Origin: an uncultured Bacteroidales bacterium
GTDB lineage: Bacteria; Bacteroidota; Bacteroidia; Bacteroidales; UBA932
Assembly: GCA_944325445.1 (NCBI GenBank)
Contig: CALVAG010000003.1
Span: forward strand, 124,001 to 188,000
Reading direction: 5' to 3'
DNA length: 64,000 bases
Under the pieces are notes generated by a model. It saw nothing but the letters and a program-made list of their open reading frames with translations. It did no database searches and was not told the DNA's origin. Position 1 is the first letter of the stretch. Every line of letters starts with the position of its first letter. Below are positions 9,444-17,529 of this stretch, piece after piece. Both the position numbers and the translations under genes were made by a program.

Positions 9444-10232
9444 ATGGTGTTGCTGCTTCCCATTGCACTGCTGCTTATGACAGCGGTATCGATTGCCTTT
9501 GTTGCCGGTACATCCCGTCTCTTCAATCCGTATGTGGCGGCATTGGTTTTTCTGCTTTTTGCACTCTCGGGCGAGCAGCCTTTTTCTCATGAGGTCTTTT
9601 ATGCCGCACTTCTCATACATGTATGGTGCCTGTACCTGTATATGAAAGGGAGTCTCTTTTGGACGTCATTCTTCGTCTCCTGTGCTTCGCTGCTCTACCC
9701 GCCGCTGATATGCTTCTTCCCTCTGCTTGCAGCCGCTCTTCTTTTTTTGGAAAACGGCGATATTGCAAGAAATTTTGTGAAAATCACGGGCGGCTTTTTC
9801 CTTCCGTATCTCTACATCCTGGTATTCATGTTTCTCTTTACGGATTCGGTAACGGAATATTTATGGGACGTATGGTATGGAATTTCGGAAATCGGGTTGC
9901 CGCGATTGGCATATTCGTTGCCGGAAATCGCTCTTGCAATATGTACGGCCTTTGTGCTGCTCCACATTTTTGCGACCGTCTTTAAAAACTTCATAGAGCA
10001 TTCCGACAGAATGCTGTTGCGTATTTCAGGAGCGGTATTGCTTTTTGCATTTATCGTTTTCATCCTTTTTTCCGAAAGGGAACTCTTTGAAGCCCGACTT
10101 TTTTTTGCGACAGCCTTTTCTCTCATGTTTTCGTTCCATTATAAAAATATCCGGCGCGGAAGCGCGAATGCCGAACTTGTTCTGCTTGCAATTCTCTCTC
10201 TGATTACGGCAGCAGGAAGATTTTTAATATAG
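9444..10232 (+). CDS. Multi-pass membrane protein, DUF6427-like
   Basis: Integral membrane protein of 262 residues with about six or seven hydrophobic segments alternating with short loops (for example residues 1-20, 28-45, 75-100, 112-130, 160-178, 190-212 and 240-260). I recall a family of this type (DUF6427) next to purD in Flavobacteriia, which matches the 3-nt spacing here, but no catalytic motif is present and the assignment rests on size, topology and context. Phenylalanine content is very high. Function unknown. Confidence 0.6.
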   Translation: MVLLLPIALLLMTAVSIAFVAGTSRLFNPYVAALVFLLFALSGEQPFSHEVFYAALLIHVWCLYLYMKGSLFWTSFFVSCASLLYPPLICFFPLLAAALLFLENGDIARNFVKITGGFFLPYLYILVFMFLFTDSVTEYLWDVWYGISEIGLPRLAYSLPEIALAICTAFVLLHIFATVFKNFIEHSDRMLLRISGAVLLFAFIVFILFSERELFEARLFFATAFSLMFSFHYKNIRRGSANAELVLLAILSLITAAGRFLI

Positions 10233-10273
10233 GGCGGTTGCCTGCCGGGAGCGGGAATGTCTGATATGAAAAT

Positions 10274-10303
10274 AAAAAACAGCCGGTAACACCGACTGTT
10301 TTT
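10274..10303. terminator. Bidirectional rho-independent terminator
   Basis: A 9-bp stem, ACAGCCGGT/ACCGACTGT around an AAC loop, is flanked by an A-run on the left and a T-run on the right. The single C-A mismatch on the plus strand becomes a U-G pair on the minus strand. It separates the convergent DUF6427-like and aminotransferase genes. Confidence 0.8.
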
Positions 10304-10352
10304 ACTTTATTTGCGACCGGACCTATGCGGTGCGGTTTATTGCATGCCGTTG

Positions 10353-11549
10353 TTATTTACGGCCCGGATATACTTTCAATGCCTCTTCGAGACACTTGAT
10401 GGCAGCTTTGATATCTTCTACCTTAAGCACGTAAGCCATGCGTACCTGGGTTGTGCCTTTGCCCGGAGTAGCATAGAATCCTGCAGCCGGAGCAACCATG
10501 ACTGTCTGGTTTTCATATTGGAATTCTTCGAGCAGCCACTGTGCGAACTTGTCGGCATCATCGACAGGCAGATCCACTATGGTATAGAAAGCTCCCATAG
10601 GTTTTGGAGTGTAGACACCCGGAATCTTGTTAAGCATCTCTATCATGACATCCCTTCTGTGTATATACTCGGCCTTTACAGCATCGAAGTATGATTTGGG
10701 AGCCTGCAATGCGGCTTCTGCAGCGATTTGTTCCACTACAGGAGAGCAAAGACGCGCCTGGGCATACTTGAGCAGGTTTTTCATTATCTCTTTATTCTTG
10801 GATACTATTGCACCTATTCTTGCACCGCACATGCTGTACCTCTTCGATACCGAATCCAACAATATTACATTGTCGTCTATGCCGCCGATCTGCATGCATG
10901 AGAAGTGAGGGATATCTGTATAGCAGAATTCGCGATAAACTTCGTCAGAAAGAAGATAGAGATTGTGCCTTTTTACGATATCTCCCAATTTTATCAAAGA
11001 CTCTTTACTGTAGAGTGTACCTGTAGGGTTTCCGGGATTACATATCAATATGGCTTTTGTCTTGGGAGTTATATATTTTTCAAACTCTTCTACCGGCGGA
11101 AGCTGGAAGCCGTTCTCTATGGTTGTAGAGATAGGAACCAGTTTAATTCCGTTCTGGATTGCAAATGAGTTGTAGTTGGTATAGAAAGGCTCCATTACTA
11201 TAACTTCATCCCCCTCGTCGCAGGTTACGCTTATGGCAAAATTTACAGCCTCGCTGCCGCTGGTGGTAACCAGAATGTCTGTATAATCCACATCGATGCC
11301 GAGGTTATTGTAATATTTGGCCAATCCCTTGCGATAAGACTCTATACCTGCGGAGTTTGCGTATGCCAGATATTTTAAATCTATATTTTTTATCGCATCT
11401 ATTACCACTTTGGGAGAATCGATATCCGGTTGTCCGATATTCAAATGGTAAACTTTAATGCCTCTTTTCTTTGCGGCATCTGCAAAAGGAACCAGTTTTC
11501 TGATAGGTGAAGTCGGTAAAATCTGAGCTTTTTTTGAAATTGATAACAT
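10353..11549 (-). CDS. Pyridoxal phosphate-dependent aminotransferase (class I/II)
   Basis: Fold-type I aminotransferase of the aspartate aminotransferase superfamily. In 398 residues it has the cofactor lysine K236 in SVSKRYSMCGARIG, NPGNPTG at 171-177, DEVYREF at 202-208, and the phosphate-anchoring arginine R244. The substrate-side residues do not settle whether it acts on aspartate, alanine or aromatic amino acids. It is transcribed alone, separated from dacB by 47 nt and closed by the terminator at 10274-10303. Confidence 0.93.
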   Translation of the reverse strand: MLSISKKAQILPTSPIRKLVPFADAAKKRGIKVYHLNIGQPDIDSPKVVIDAIKNIDLKYLAYANSAGIESYRKGLAKYYNNLGIDVDYTDILVTTSGSEAVNFAISVTCDEGDEVIVMEPFYTNYNSFAIQNGIKLVPISTTIENGFQLPPVEEFEKYITPKTKAILICNPGNPTGTLYSKESLIKLGDIVKRHNLYLLSDEVYREFCYTDIPHFSCMQIGGIDDNVILLDSVSKRYSMCGARIGAIVSKNKEIMKNLLKYAQARLCSPVVEQIAAEAALQAPKSYFDAVKAEYIHRRDVMIEMLNKIPGVYTPKPMGAFYTIVDLPVDDADKFAQWLLEEFQYENQTVMVAPAAGFYATPGKGTTQVRMAYVLKVEDIKAAIKCLEEALKVYPGRK

Positions 11550-11596
11550 GACTGAACTATTGTTTTATGTTGTTAATATTTTTTTAGTTGAAAATT

Positions 11597-13057
11597 CTAT
11601 TTTTCCGTAGCGAGCGCCTTTAAAAAGCCCTCTATTTTAGGTTGCATCTGCGATGTGTATGCTGCATAATTGTTTGTCAGTATTGCAAATTTTATAAGTC
11701 CGTTTTTCTCTCCTCCCTCTACATATCCGGCATAACATCTTACACTTGAAAGCGAACCGCTCTTTGCGTGTATCTTTCCCTTGACAGAGTCCGGTTCATT
11801 TTTAAGTACGCTTTTAAGCGTTCCCTCTTTTCCGGGAACCGGCAGGCTTCCGAAAAACAGAGCAAAGTTATCATTTTCTTGCATTGCTGTATAATAATTG
11901 CAGAAAAACTTGGGAGATACGTAGTTTTCGCGTGACAGTCCGCTTCCGTCGGATTGTGTGAATCCATATGTGTCTACCCCCATCTTTTTCAGTTCCCTGC
12001 TTAAGGCGACTCTTGCGGAGTCATAGCTGCCCACTCCCGTAGCGACCTTCCCTATGGTTTTGAGTATTGTCTCTGCAAAAAGGTTATTGCTTATTCTGTT
12101 TGTTACGTTTATGATTTTTATCAGTTCGGGAGAATATGTCTCTGCAACCACTCTCCTTTCTACCCCCTTGGGAGCATCATTTATATCCATTACGGCGCCA
12201 TCTGTCTTTATCCCGTTTTCAGAAAGGAATTCACCGAAATGCCATGCGCAGCTTAAATGCGGGAATCTGCTTGAATTTACGGATTTTACCGGACCTTTGT
12301 CTGCAGCTATGCTTCCTGCGTATTGTGCGGTTCTTGTTATATCGTCGAGGTAGTACCAGCTTCTGTCTCCTGTTCCGGCCTCACCTGTCTTCAGATTGTT
12401 TATGACTTCCTGTCCCGGAATAATCGGGTATATTATATCTATTTTGACACTGTCTGATGCCTCTGCTCCCGGTGTGAGCATGAATTCCTGGGTGTTTTCA
12501 TGGAAACAGAGGCCGCTTGTACCGCTTCCGTAGTCGGCACCGAGATTTCCCCAACTCCATGAGTCGGGAATGAGTTCACGGGTGAAATAGCTGTCATCTG
12601 CAACGATGTTTCCCCTGACCTCTTTGATGCCTGCCTTTTCCAGTCCGGCTTTCCAGACACCGAAAATGGAATCTATATCGAATGCAACCTCATCCGAAGA
12701 GCCTAAGGTCGGGTCTCCTCCGCCTATTATGTAAATGTCTCCCGTCAGTATCCCCTCATCCGATATCTCTCCGGAATATGCGACTTTGGTGGAGAACTTG
12801 AAATCCGGGCCGAGCAGGTTGAGTCCTACTCCGGTTGTGATTGTCTTCATTGTAGATGCGGTAAGCATAGGCAGATTCGAGTTCCATTCCGCTATGACTT
12901 TTCCATCTTTGTTGACAGCCATTATGCCGATGATTGCATTATTGAAGAGTGAGTCTGTCTGAAGTTGTTGCTCTATGTATTTTTGAGCGGGTCCCTTGCC
13001 GTAACCTGCAAATGCGAAGGTACATGCGGCAAGCAGTGTTAAAATGACTTTTTTCAT
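11597..13057 (-). CDS. dacB: D-alanyl-D-alanine carboxypeptidase/endopeptidase (PBP4 type)
   Basis: Low-molecular-mass penicillin-binding protein that trims or cleaves peptidoglycan cross-links in the periplasm. The 486-residue protein has a cleavable signal peptide (residues 1-20), SxxK at S68-K71 (STMK), SxN at S323-N325 and the third motif KSG at 432-434 instead of KTG. The long insert between SxxK and SxN (domains II/III) is the mark of the PBP4/DacB class, as is SDGSGLSREN at 369-378. A TAAATTTG box lies about 25 nt upstream. Confidence 0.95.
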   Translation of the reverse strand: MKKVILTLLAACTFAFAGYGKGPAQKYIEQQLQTDSLFNNAIIGIMAVNKDGKVIAEWNSNLPMLTASTMKTITTGVGLNLLGPDFKFSTKVAYSGEISDEGILTGDIYIIGGGDPTLGSSDEVAFDIDSIFGVWKAGLEKAGIKEVRGNIVADDSYFTRELIPDSWSWGNLGADYGSGTSGLCFHENTQEFMLTPGAEASDSVKIDIIYPIIPGQEVINNLKTGEAGTGDRSWYYLDDITRTAQYAGSIAADKGPVKSVNSSRFPHLSCAWHFGEFLSENGIKTDGAVMDINDAPKGVERRVVAETYSPELIKIINVTNRISNNLFAETILKTIGKVATGVGSYDSARVALSRELKKMGVDTYGFTQSDGSGLSRENYVSPKFFCNYYTAMQENDNFALFFGSLPVPGKEGTLKSVLKNEPDSVKGKIHAKSGSLSSVRCYAGYVEGGEKNGLIKFAILTNNYAAYTSQMQPKIEGFLKALATEK

Positions 13058-13082
13058 ATACGTGGTTTTGTTGTTTGAATGA

Positions 13083-13090
13083 CAAATTTA
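13083..13090 (-). promoter_or_regulatory. -7 box TAAATTTG for dacB
   Basis: Minus-strand TAAATTTG matches TAnnTTTG and sits 25 nt upstream of the dacB ATG at 13057. No convincing -33 element was seen. The rest of the 273-bp spacer up to glnN is AT-rich with long A and T runs and no ORF that looks coding. Confidence 0.45.
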
Positions 13091-13276
13091 AGAAAAAATG
13101 TATTCCGTTTTGCTTTCAGACGTATCGTATTTTCTCAAATGACGAAATGGATAATTTTTTTAAAAAAATACACTGTTTTATGCTGTATCGTCTGTGTTTT
13201 ATGGTATTTTTTGAAAAAAAATACATGTTTTTGCACTAGAAATTGTGTAAATATTGATATGTGAAAGTAAAATCAT

Positions 13277-13284
13277 TATATTTG
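13277..13284 (+). promoter_or_regulatory. -7 box TATATTTG for glnN
   Basis: TATATTTG is preceded after 20 nt by TTG (13254-13256). The predicted leader before the ATG at 13331 is about 40 nt. Confidence 0.6.
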
Positions 13285-13330
13285 TCCGCTGAAAGAAAGC
13301 ATGAATCTCTAATAATTTAACCTCACAGTT

Positions 13331-15529
13331 ATGTCAAATGTAAGAATACGGGCTTTGGATGAGTTTGCCACTCACAAGGCATCGCGCTTTTATGAAGAAA
13401 AACGTCCTGTTTCGGAATTTTTTGCAGAAAATGTATTCGATATGCCCAAGATGAAACGTTATCTTTCGCCGGAGGCATATAAGGCCATAGTAAATGCAAT
13501 CAACAACGGCGAGAAGATAGATCGTGAAATCGCAGATCAAATCGCATATGGCATGAAATCCTGGGCGGTGAAGATGGGGGCCACGCATTATACGCACTGG
13601 TTCCATCCGCTTACCGATGCAACTGCGGAGAAGCACGAAGCTTTTGTAGATCCGATGCAGGGTGGAGGGGTGTTCGAGAATTTCAAGGGAAGTACCCTTA
13701 TACAGCAGGAGCCGGATGCGTCGAGTTTTCCGAACGGAGGGTTGAGGAATACGTTCGAAGCCAGAGGCTACACGGCCTGGGATCCGGGTTCTCCCGCATT
13801 TATAATAGACCAGACGCTATGTATCCCTACAGTTTTTGTTGCATATACCGGTGAGTCGTTGGACCAGAAGACTCCTCTTTTGAAATCGATACAATCCGTA
13901 GACCGGGCATCTGTCGCAATATGCAAAATGTTCGATAAAAATGTGAACAGGGTAAATGTCATGTTGGGTATCGAGCAGGAGTATTTTATTGTGGATGAGG
14001 CTTTCTATCGTGCAAGGCCTGATCTTATGATATGCAACAGAACGTTATTGGGGCATACGGCTGCAAAGGACCAGCAGTTGGAAGATCACTATTTCGGTGC
14101 GATTCCAAGCAGGGTGATGGCCTTTATGAAAGATTTCGAGACTGAAGCCTATAAATTGGGGGTTCCTTTGAAGACAAGACATAATGAGGTGGCTCCAAAT
14201 CAGTTCGAATTCGCGCCGATATATGGTGAGGCGAACATATCGGCAGATCAGAATCTGATGATGATGATTATCATGAAAAAGATAGCCAAAAAACACAGGC
14301 TCAAGGTGATTTTTCATGAGAAACCGTTTGCCGGAGTAAACGGTTCAGGCAAACACTGTAATTGGAGTATCGTTACCAATACCGGAGTAAACTTGCTTTC
14401 ACCGGGCAAGACCCCGAGAACCAATTTGCAGTTTTTGAGTTTCTTCGCCTCCGTAATAAGAGGTGTATATGAGCATAATCATTTGCTTATGAGCAGTGTC
14501 GTCTCTTTGAGCAATATGTACCGTCTGGGCGGCAATGAGGCTCCGCCTGCTGTAATGAGCATCTTTATAGGTGAGACGCTTACAAAGCTCGTGGAATCTA
14601 TCGAGAAGCTTACTTCCAAAAATCTGACCAGCATTTCGGACAGAGAGGTTAAGGTCCGTTCCAAGCTGCATATCGTAAACCAGATTCCGGAGATTTTGCC
14701 CGACAATACGGACCGGAACCGCACATCGCCTTTTGCATTTACCGGAAACAGGTTCGAGTTCAGGGCTGTAGGCTCTTCATGCAATGTAGCTTCCTCTATG
14801 TTTATCTTAAACGGCATAGTGGCCGAGCAGCTTGTCAGATTCAAAACTCTTGTAGATGCGGAGATTGCAGGAGGGTTAAGCCAGGATAAGGCAATGATGA
14901 AAATAATCCGTCAGTTCCTTATAGAGTCTAAAGCAATCAGGTTCGAGGGCAACGGTTACAGCGAAGAGTGGCATAAGGAGGCTGAAAAACGCGGATTGAG
15001 GGCGGTCAAGAGCGTTCCGGATGCATATAAGGAGCTGATAAGCCCCGAATCCGTAAAAATGTTCGTAGAACAGGGGATTCTTTCCGAGAGAGAGGCCCAT
15101 GCACGCTATGAGGTCCTGAATGAGACATATATAAAGAAATTGCAGATTGAGGCGCGTGTAATGGGCGATCTTACCACAAACCATGTGATACCTACGGCAA
15201 TATCATTCCAGAATTCTCTGGTCGAAAATGTAAAGGGGATAAAGGATTTGTTCCCCGATGATTATGAGGAGCTTTGCAAGACACAACTGAATATGATAAA
15301 GAAAATATCAGGTTATGTGAACAAACTTCATCTTTATGTGCACGATTTGGTCGAGGCGCGCAAGGTCGCGAACGTAATAGAAGATATTCCTCAAAAGTCT
15401 GAAGCCTACTATTCTACCGTATTCCCATATATGGATAAAATCCGTACCGTCGTAGATAAATTGGAGATGGTTATCGACGATGAACTGTGGCCTTTGCCCA
15501 AGTACCGTGAGATGTTGTTTTTTCGCTAG
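13331..15529 (+). CDS. glnN: Glutamine synthetase type III
   Basis: ATP-dependent condensation of ammonia and glutamate. At 732 residues it has the length of the GSIII class typical of Bacteroidetes, far longer than GSI (about 470). Visible landmarks are the GSIII N-terminal domain (FAENVFDMPKMKRYL), the catalytic NGSGKHCNWS near residues 337-346, the EAPPAVMSIFIG segment, and NRFEFRAVGSSCNVA. It is monocistronic, with its own promoter and a palindromic repeat cluster directly after the stop codon. No nitrogen-regulatory genes flank it. Confidence 0.97.
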   Translation: MSNVRIRALDEFATHKASRFYEEKRPVSEFFAENVFDMPKMKRYLSPEAYKAIVNAINNGEKIDREIADQIAYGMKSWAVKMGATHYTHWFHPLTDATAEKHEAFVDPMQGGGVFENFKGSTLIQQEPDASSFPNGGLRNTFEARGYTAWDPGSPAFIIDQTLCIPTVFVAYTGESLDQKTPLLKSIQSVDRASVAICKMFDKNVNRVNVMLGIEQEYFIVDEAFYRARPDLMICNRTLLGHTAAKDQQLEDHYFGAIPSRVMAFMKDFETEAYKLGVPLKTRHNEVAPNQFEFAPIYGEANISADQNLMMMIIMKKIAKKHRLKVIFHEKPFAGVNGSGKHCNWSIVTNTGVNLLSPGKTPRTNLQFLSFFASVIRGVYEHNHLLMSSVVSLSNMYRLGGNEAPPAVMSIFIGETLTKLVESIEKLTSKNLTSISDREVKVRSKLHIVNQIPEILPDNTDRNRTSPFAFTGNRFEFRAVGSSCNVASSMFILNGIVAEQLVRFKTLVDAEIAGGLSQDKAMMKIIRQFLIESKAIRFEGNGYSEEWHKEAEKRGLRAVKSVPDAYKELISPESVKMFVEQGILSEREAHARYEVLNETYIKKLQIEARVMGDLTTNHVIPTAISFQNSLVENVKGIKDLFPDDYEELCKTQLNMIKKISGYVNKLHLYVHDLVEARKVANVIEDIPQKSEAYYSTVFPYMDKIRTVVDKLEMVIDDELWPLPKYREMLFFR

Positions 15530-15715
15530 TCTTTGCATTATAATGGCAAACTGCTGCGTTATTTTCGGTATCAGAATTCAGTCATGTACGACAAGTACAC
15601 TCCTTCATTCTGAACCTCAATGCCTTGCATTTTATCCATTATAATGCAAAGAGGTGTGATGTCTTGCATATTATTTATAATGCAGAGAGGAATAATGCCC
15701 ATGCATTTTACCTGA
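15530..15715. repeat. Palindromic repeat cluster between glnN and rlmI 3' ends
   Basis: A perfect 17-bp inverted repeat (15530-15546 and 15636-15652, core CTTTGCATTATAATGG) encloses an imperfect hairpin around 15571-15613 whose arms begin TCAGAAT and end ATTCTGA. The right arm is itself part of a short tandem series: units starting TTGCAT at about 15625 and 15664, and a partial one at about 15700, spaced 39 and 36 nt, each containing a TGCAT...ATGCA palindrome and a GAGG. The spacer lies between convergent genes, so it could act as a terminator or be a REP-like or MITE-like element. Confidence 0.6.
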
Positions 15716-15719
15716 GGTG

Positions 15720-16925
15720 TTATTCTACATATAGCGCGAGTCCTTTGAGGTATTCCCCTTCGGGATGATATATGTTTACCGGATGATCCGCAGGCTGGGT
15801 AAGCCTGTGGATTATTTTTACTTTGCGTCCTGCCATTGCCGCCGCCGAGAAGACCGCCAGGGCGAAACTCTGTTTGTCTATTGCCTGCGAACAACTGTAG
15901 GTAAAGATTACCCCTCCCGGCGCGATCTTTTCTATTGCGGCCGCATTCAATCTTTTGTAGGCCCTGAGTGCGTTGCCTATCGCATCCCTGTGCTTTGCAA
16001 ATGCAGGAGGGTCCACTATCATAAGATTGTAGTTTCCCGCCGGGGACTTGTGTAAAAAGTCTATGGCGTCGCAACATATGGATTCGTGACGGCTCTCCGA
16101 GAATCCGTTTAAGGAGATATTCTTTTCTGTAAGTTCTATTGCCTTCGCGGAACTGTCTACGGAATCTACGCTTCTGGCTCCGCCGCTAAGTGCATATACG
16201 GAAAAACCGCCCGTATAGCAGAACAGGTTCAGGACCTCTCTTCCCTTCGAGTATTTTTTTACCAGTTCCCTGTTGTCCCTTTGGTCTAAAAAGAATCCGG
16301 TTTTTTGCCCCTCTATCCAGTTTACATAAAAACTGTTGCCGTTTTCACGTACAATCTCCTCGCCGGAGGTTCCGTTAAATCCCGTCTCCTCCCTACAGTA
16401 TAGATATCCGTTTTTCAGGTCGAGCCCTGCTTTATACGGCGCTGTTGCTGCGCTTTTGTCATATATGGCTGCAATCTCTTCTCCAAGAACATTTCTGATT
16501 GCCCCGGCAATCTCCTCTTTCGCCAGGAACATGCCTGCAGAATGGGCCTGTAAAACCGCAGTGTTTTTGTAAATGTCCACGATAAGCCCGGGAAGATTGT
16601 CTCCCTCCCCATGTATAAGCCTATAGCAGTCTGTTTCACTGTTATGGATCAGATTCGCGGCTTCGCGCAGTCCGTATGCCGCCTTTATCCTTTTTTCCCA
16701 AAAATCCCCGTCTATCTTTTCATCTTCGAATGAGAGAATCCTGACGGCTATTGAACCTATCTGGTAATGACCGCATCCCAAAAATCTGCCCTCGTGCGAA
16801 TAGATGCTTACAATCTCCCCCTCTTTGGGTGTGCCCGTTATTTTTGCGACAGCTCCGGAAAATATCCATGGATGGAAACGCTCCACGGAACTTTCGCGAC
16901 CTTTTTTCAATATGATTTTATCCAT
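15720..16925 (-). CDS. rlmI: Class I SAM-dependent rRNA methyltransferase, RlmI-like
   Basis: Predicted 23S rRNA cytosine-5 methyltransferase. The 401-residue protein has an N-terminal PUA domain (HPWIFSGAVAKITG, residues 18-31), the linker GQKTGFFLDQRDNR, the SAM-binding VLNLFCYTGGFSVYALSGGA and the catalytic-side VDPPAFAKHRD, the normal RlmI/YccW order. It is the last gene of the purM-to-rlmI minus-strand run, 18 nt after the exonuclease gene. Position specificity (C1962 in E. coli) is inferred from the family only. Confidence 0.9.
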   Translation of the reverse strand: MDKIILKKGRESSVERFHPWIFSGAVAKITGTPKEGEIVSIYSHEGRFLGCGHYQIGSIAVRILSFEDEKIDGDFWEKRIKAAYGLREAANLIHNSETDCYRLIHGEGDNLPGLIVDIYKNTAVLQAHSAGMFLAKEEIAGAIRNVLGEEIAAIYDKSAATAPYKAGLDLKNGYLYCREETGFNGTSGEEIVRENGNSFYVNWIEGQKTGFFLDQRDNRELVKKYSKGREVLNLFCYTGGFSVYALSGGARSVDSVDSSAKAIELTEKNISLNGFSESRHESICCDAIDFLHKSPAGNYNLMIVDPPAFAKHRDAIGNALRAYKRLNAAAIEKIAPGGVIFTYSCSQAIDKQSFALAVFSAAAMAGRKVKIIHRLTQPADHPVNIYHPEGEYLKGLALYVE

Positions 16926-16943
16926 GTGGGTAAACAGCGTTTT

Positions 16944-17528
16944 TTAGAGTATATTCATGAGGGCCTTGTACATTTCGAGACAGATCCATGCATCTATGGC
17001 GGCATATTTGAGTTGTGCTTCCGACAGGATGGAACTTTCCCAGTTCGACAGTTGTTGCGACTTTGATACCCGCTTGTTTAAAATGATGGCAGCCATTTTA
17101 CGCACGCTCTTTTCCTCTATGCCGAACTCCCCTGCGAGCTTTTGCAGGTCTACGAAATTGGCCGGGGTGAAATCGTAATATTCCCTCAATCCTCTTATAT
17201 CGTCATGTACGGCCGCGCCTATTTTTATAACTCCCGGGTTCGCCAGCAGCTGGGCCAGTTTTTTGGGAACCCCCAATTGCTGCAGTCTGAATATATATGC
17301 CTTCTCCTCTCCTGAAAGCTGCAATATCGCCATCTTGTTGCGGGGAACTTTTGGAACGAAACATGGTTTGGTCTCCGTATCGAATCCTATCATAGGTTGC
17401 GACGACAGATATTTCATTGCCTTGTGAAATTCCGCATCCGCTTTATTTATAACGTAAATCTCTCCGGAAAAGGAGGCGAATTCCATCTTTTCAATCTCCT
17501 CGGAAGTTATATGCTGCGCGTATGTCAT
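16944..17528 (-). CDS. RNase D-like 3'-5' exonuclease domain protein
   Basis: DEDDy-type exonuclease of 194 residues. Exo I is GFDTETKP with D50 and E52, Exo II is AAVHDDIRGL with D109/D110, and Exo III is YAAID with Y175 and D179. It consists of the exonuclease domain alone, without the HRDC domains of RNase D or a polymerase domain. The start was set at the ATG at 17528, directly abutting the preceding stop, because an upstream in-frame start would overlap the racemase-like gene by 44 nt and add an unrelated tail. RNA or DNA specificity is unknown. Confidence 0.88.
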   Translation of the reverse strand: MTYAQHITSEEIEKMEFASFSGEIYVINKADAEFHKAMKYLSSQPMIGFDTETKPCFVPKVPRNKMAILQLSGEEKAYIFRLQQLGVPKKLAQLLANPGVIKIGAAVHDDIRGLREYYDFTPANFVDLQKLAGEFGIEEKSVRKMAAIILNKRVSKSQQLSNWESSILSEAQLKYAAIDAWICLEMYKALMNIL

Positions 17529-17529
17529 T

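Noticed and set aside
15620..15715. Possible CRISPR array
   Set aside because: Only two to three degenerate units without distinct spacers, and no cas gene in the window.
15571..16077. 168-codon minus-strand frame with a repeated peptide
   Set aside because: It overlaps rlmI in another frame, and the repeated peptide is explained by the tandem DNA repeat.
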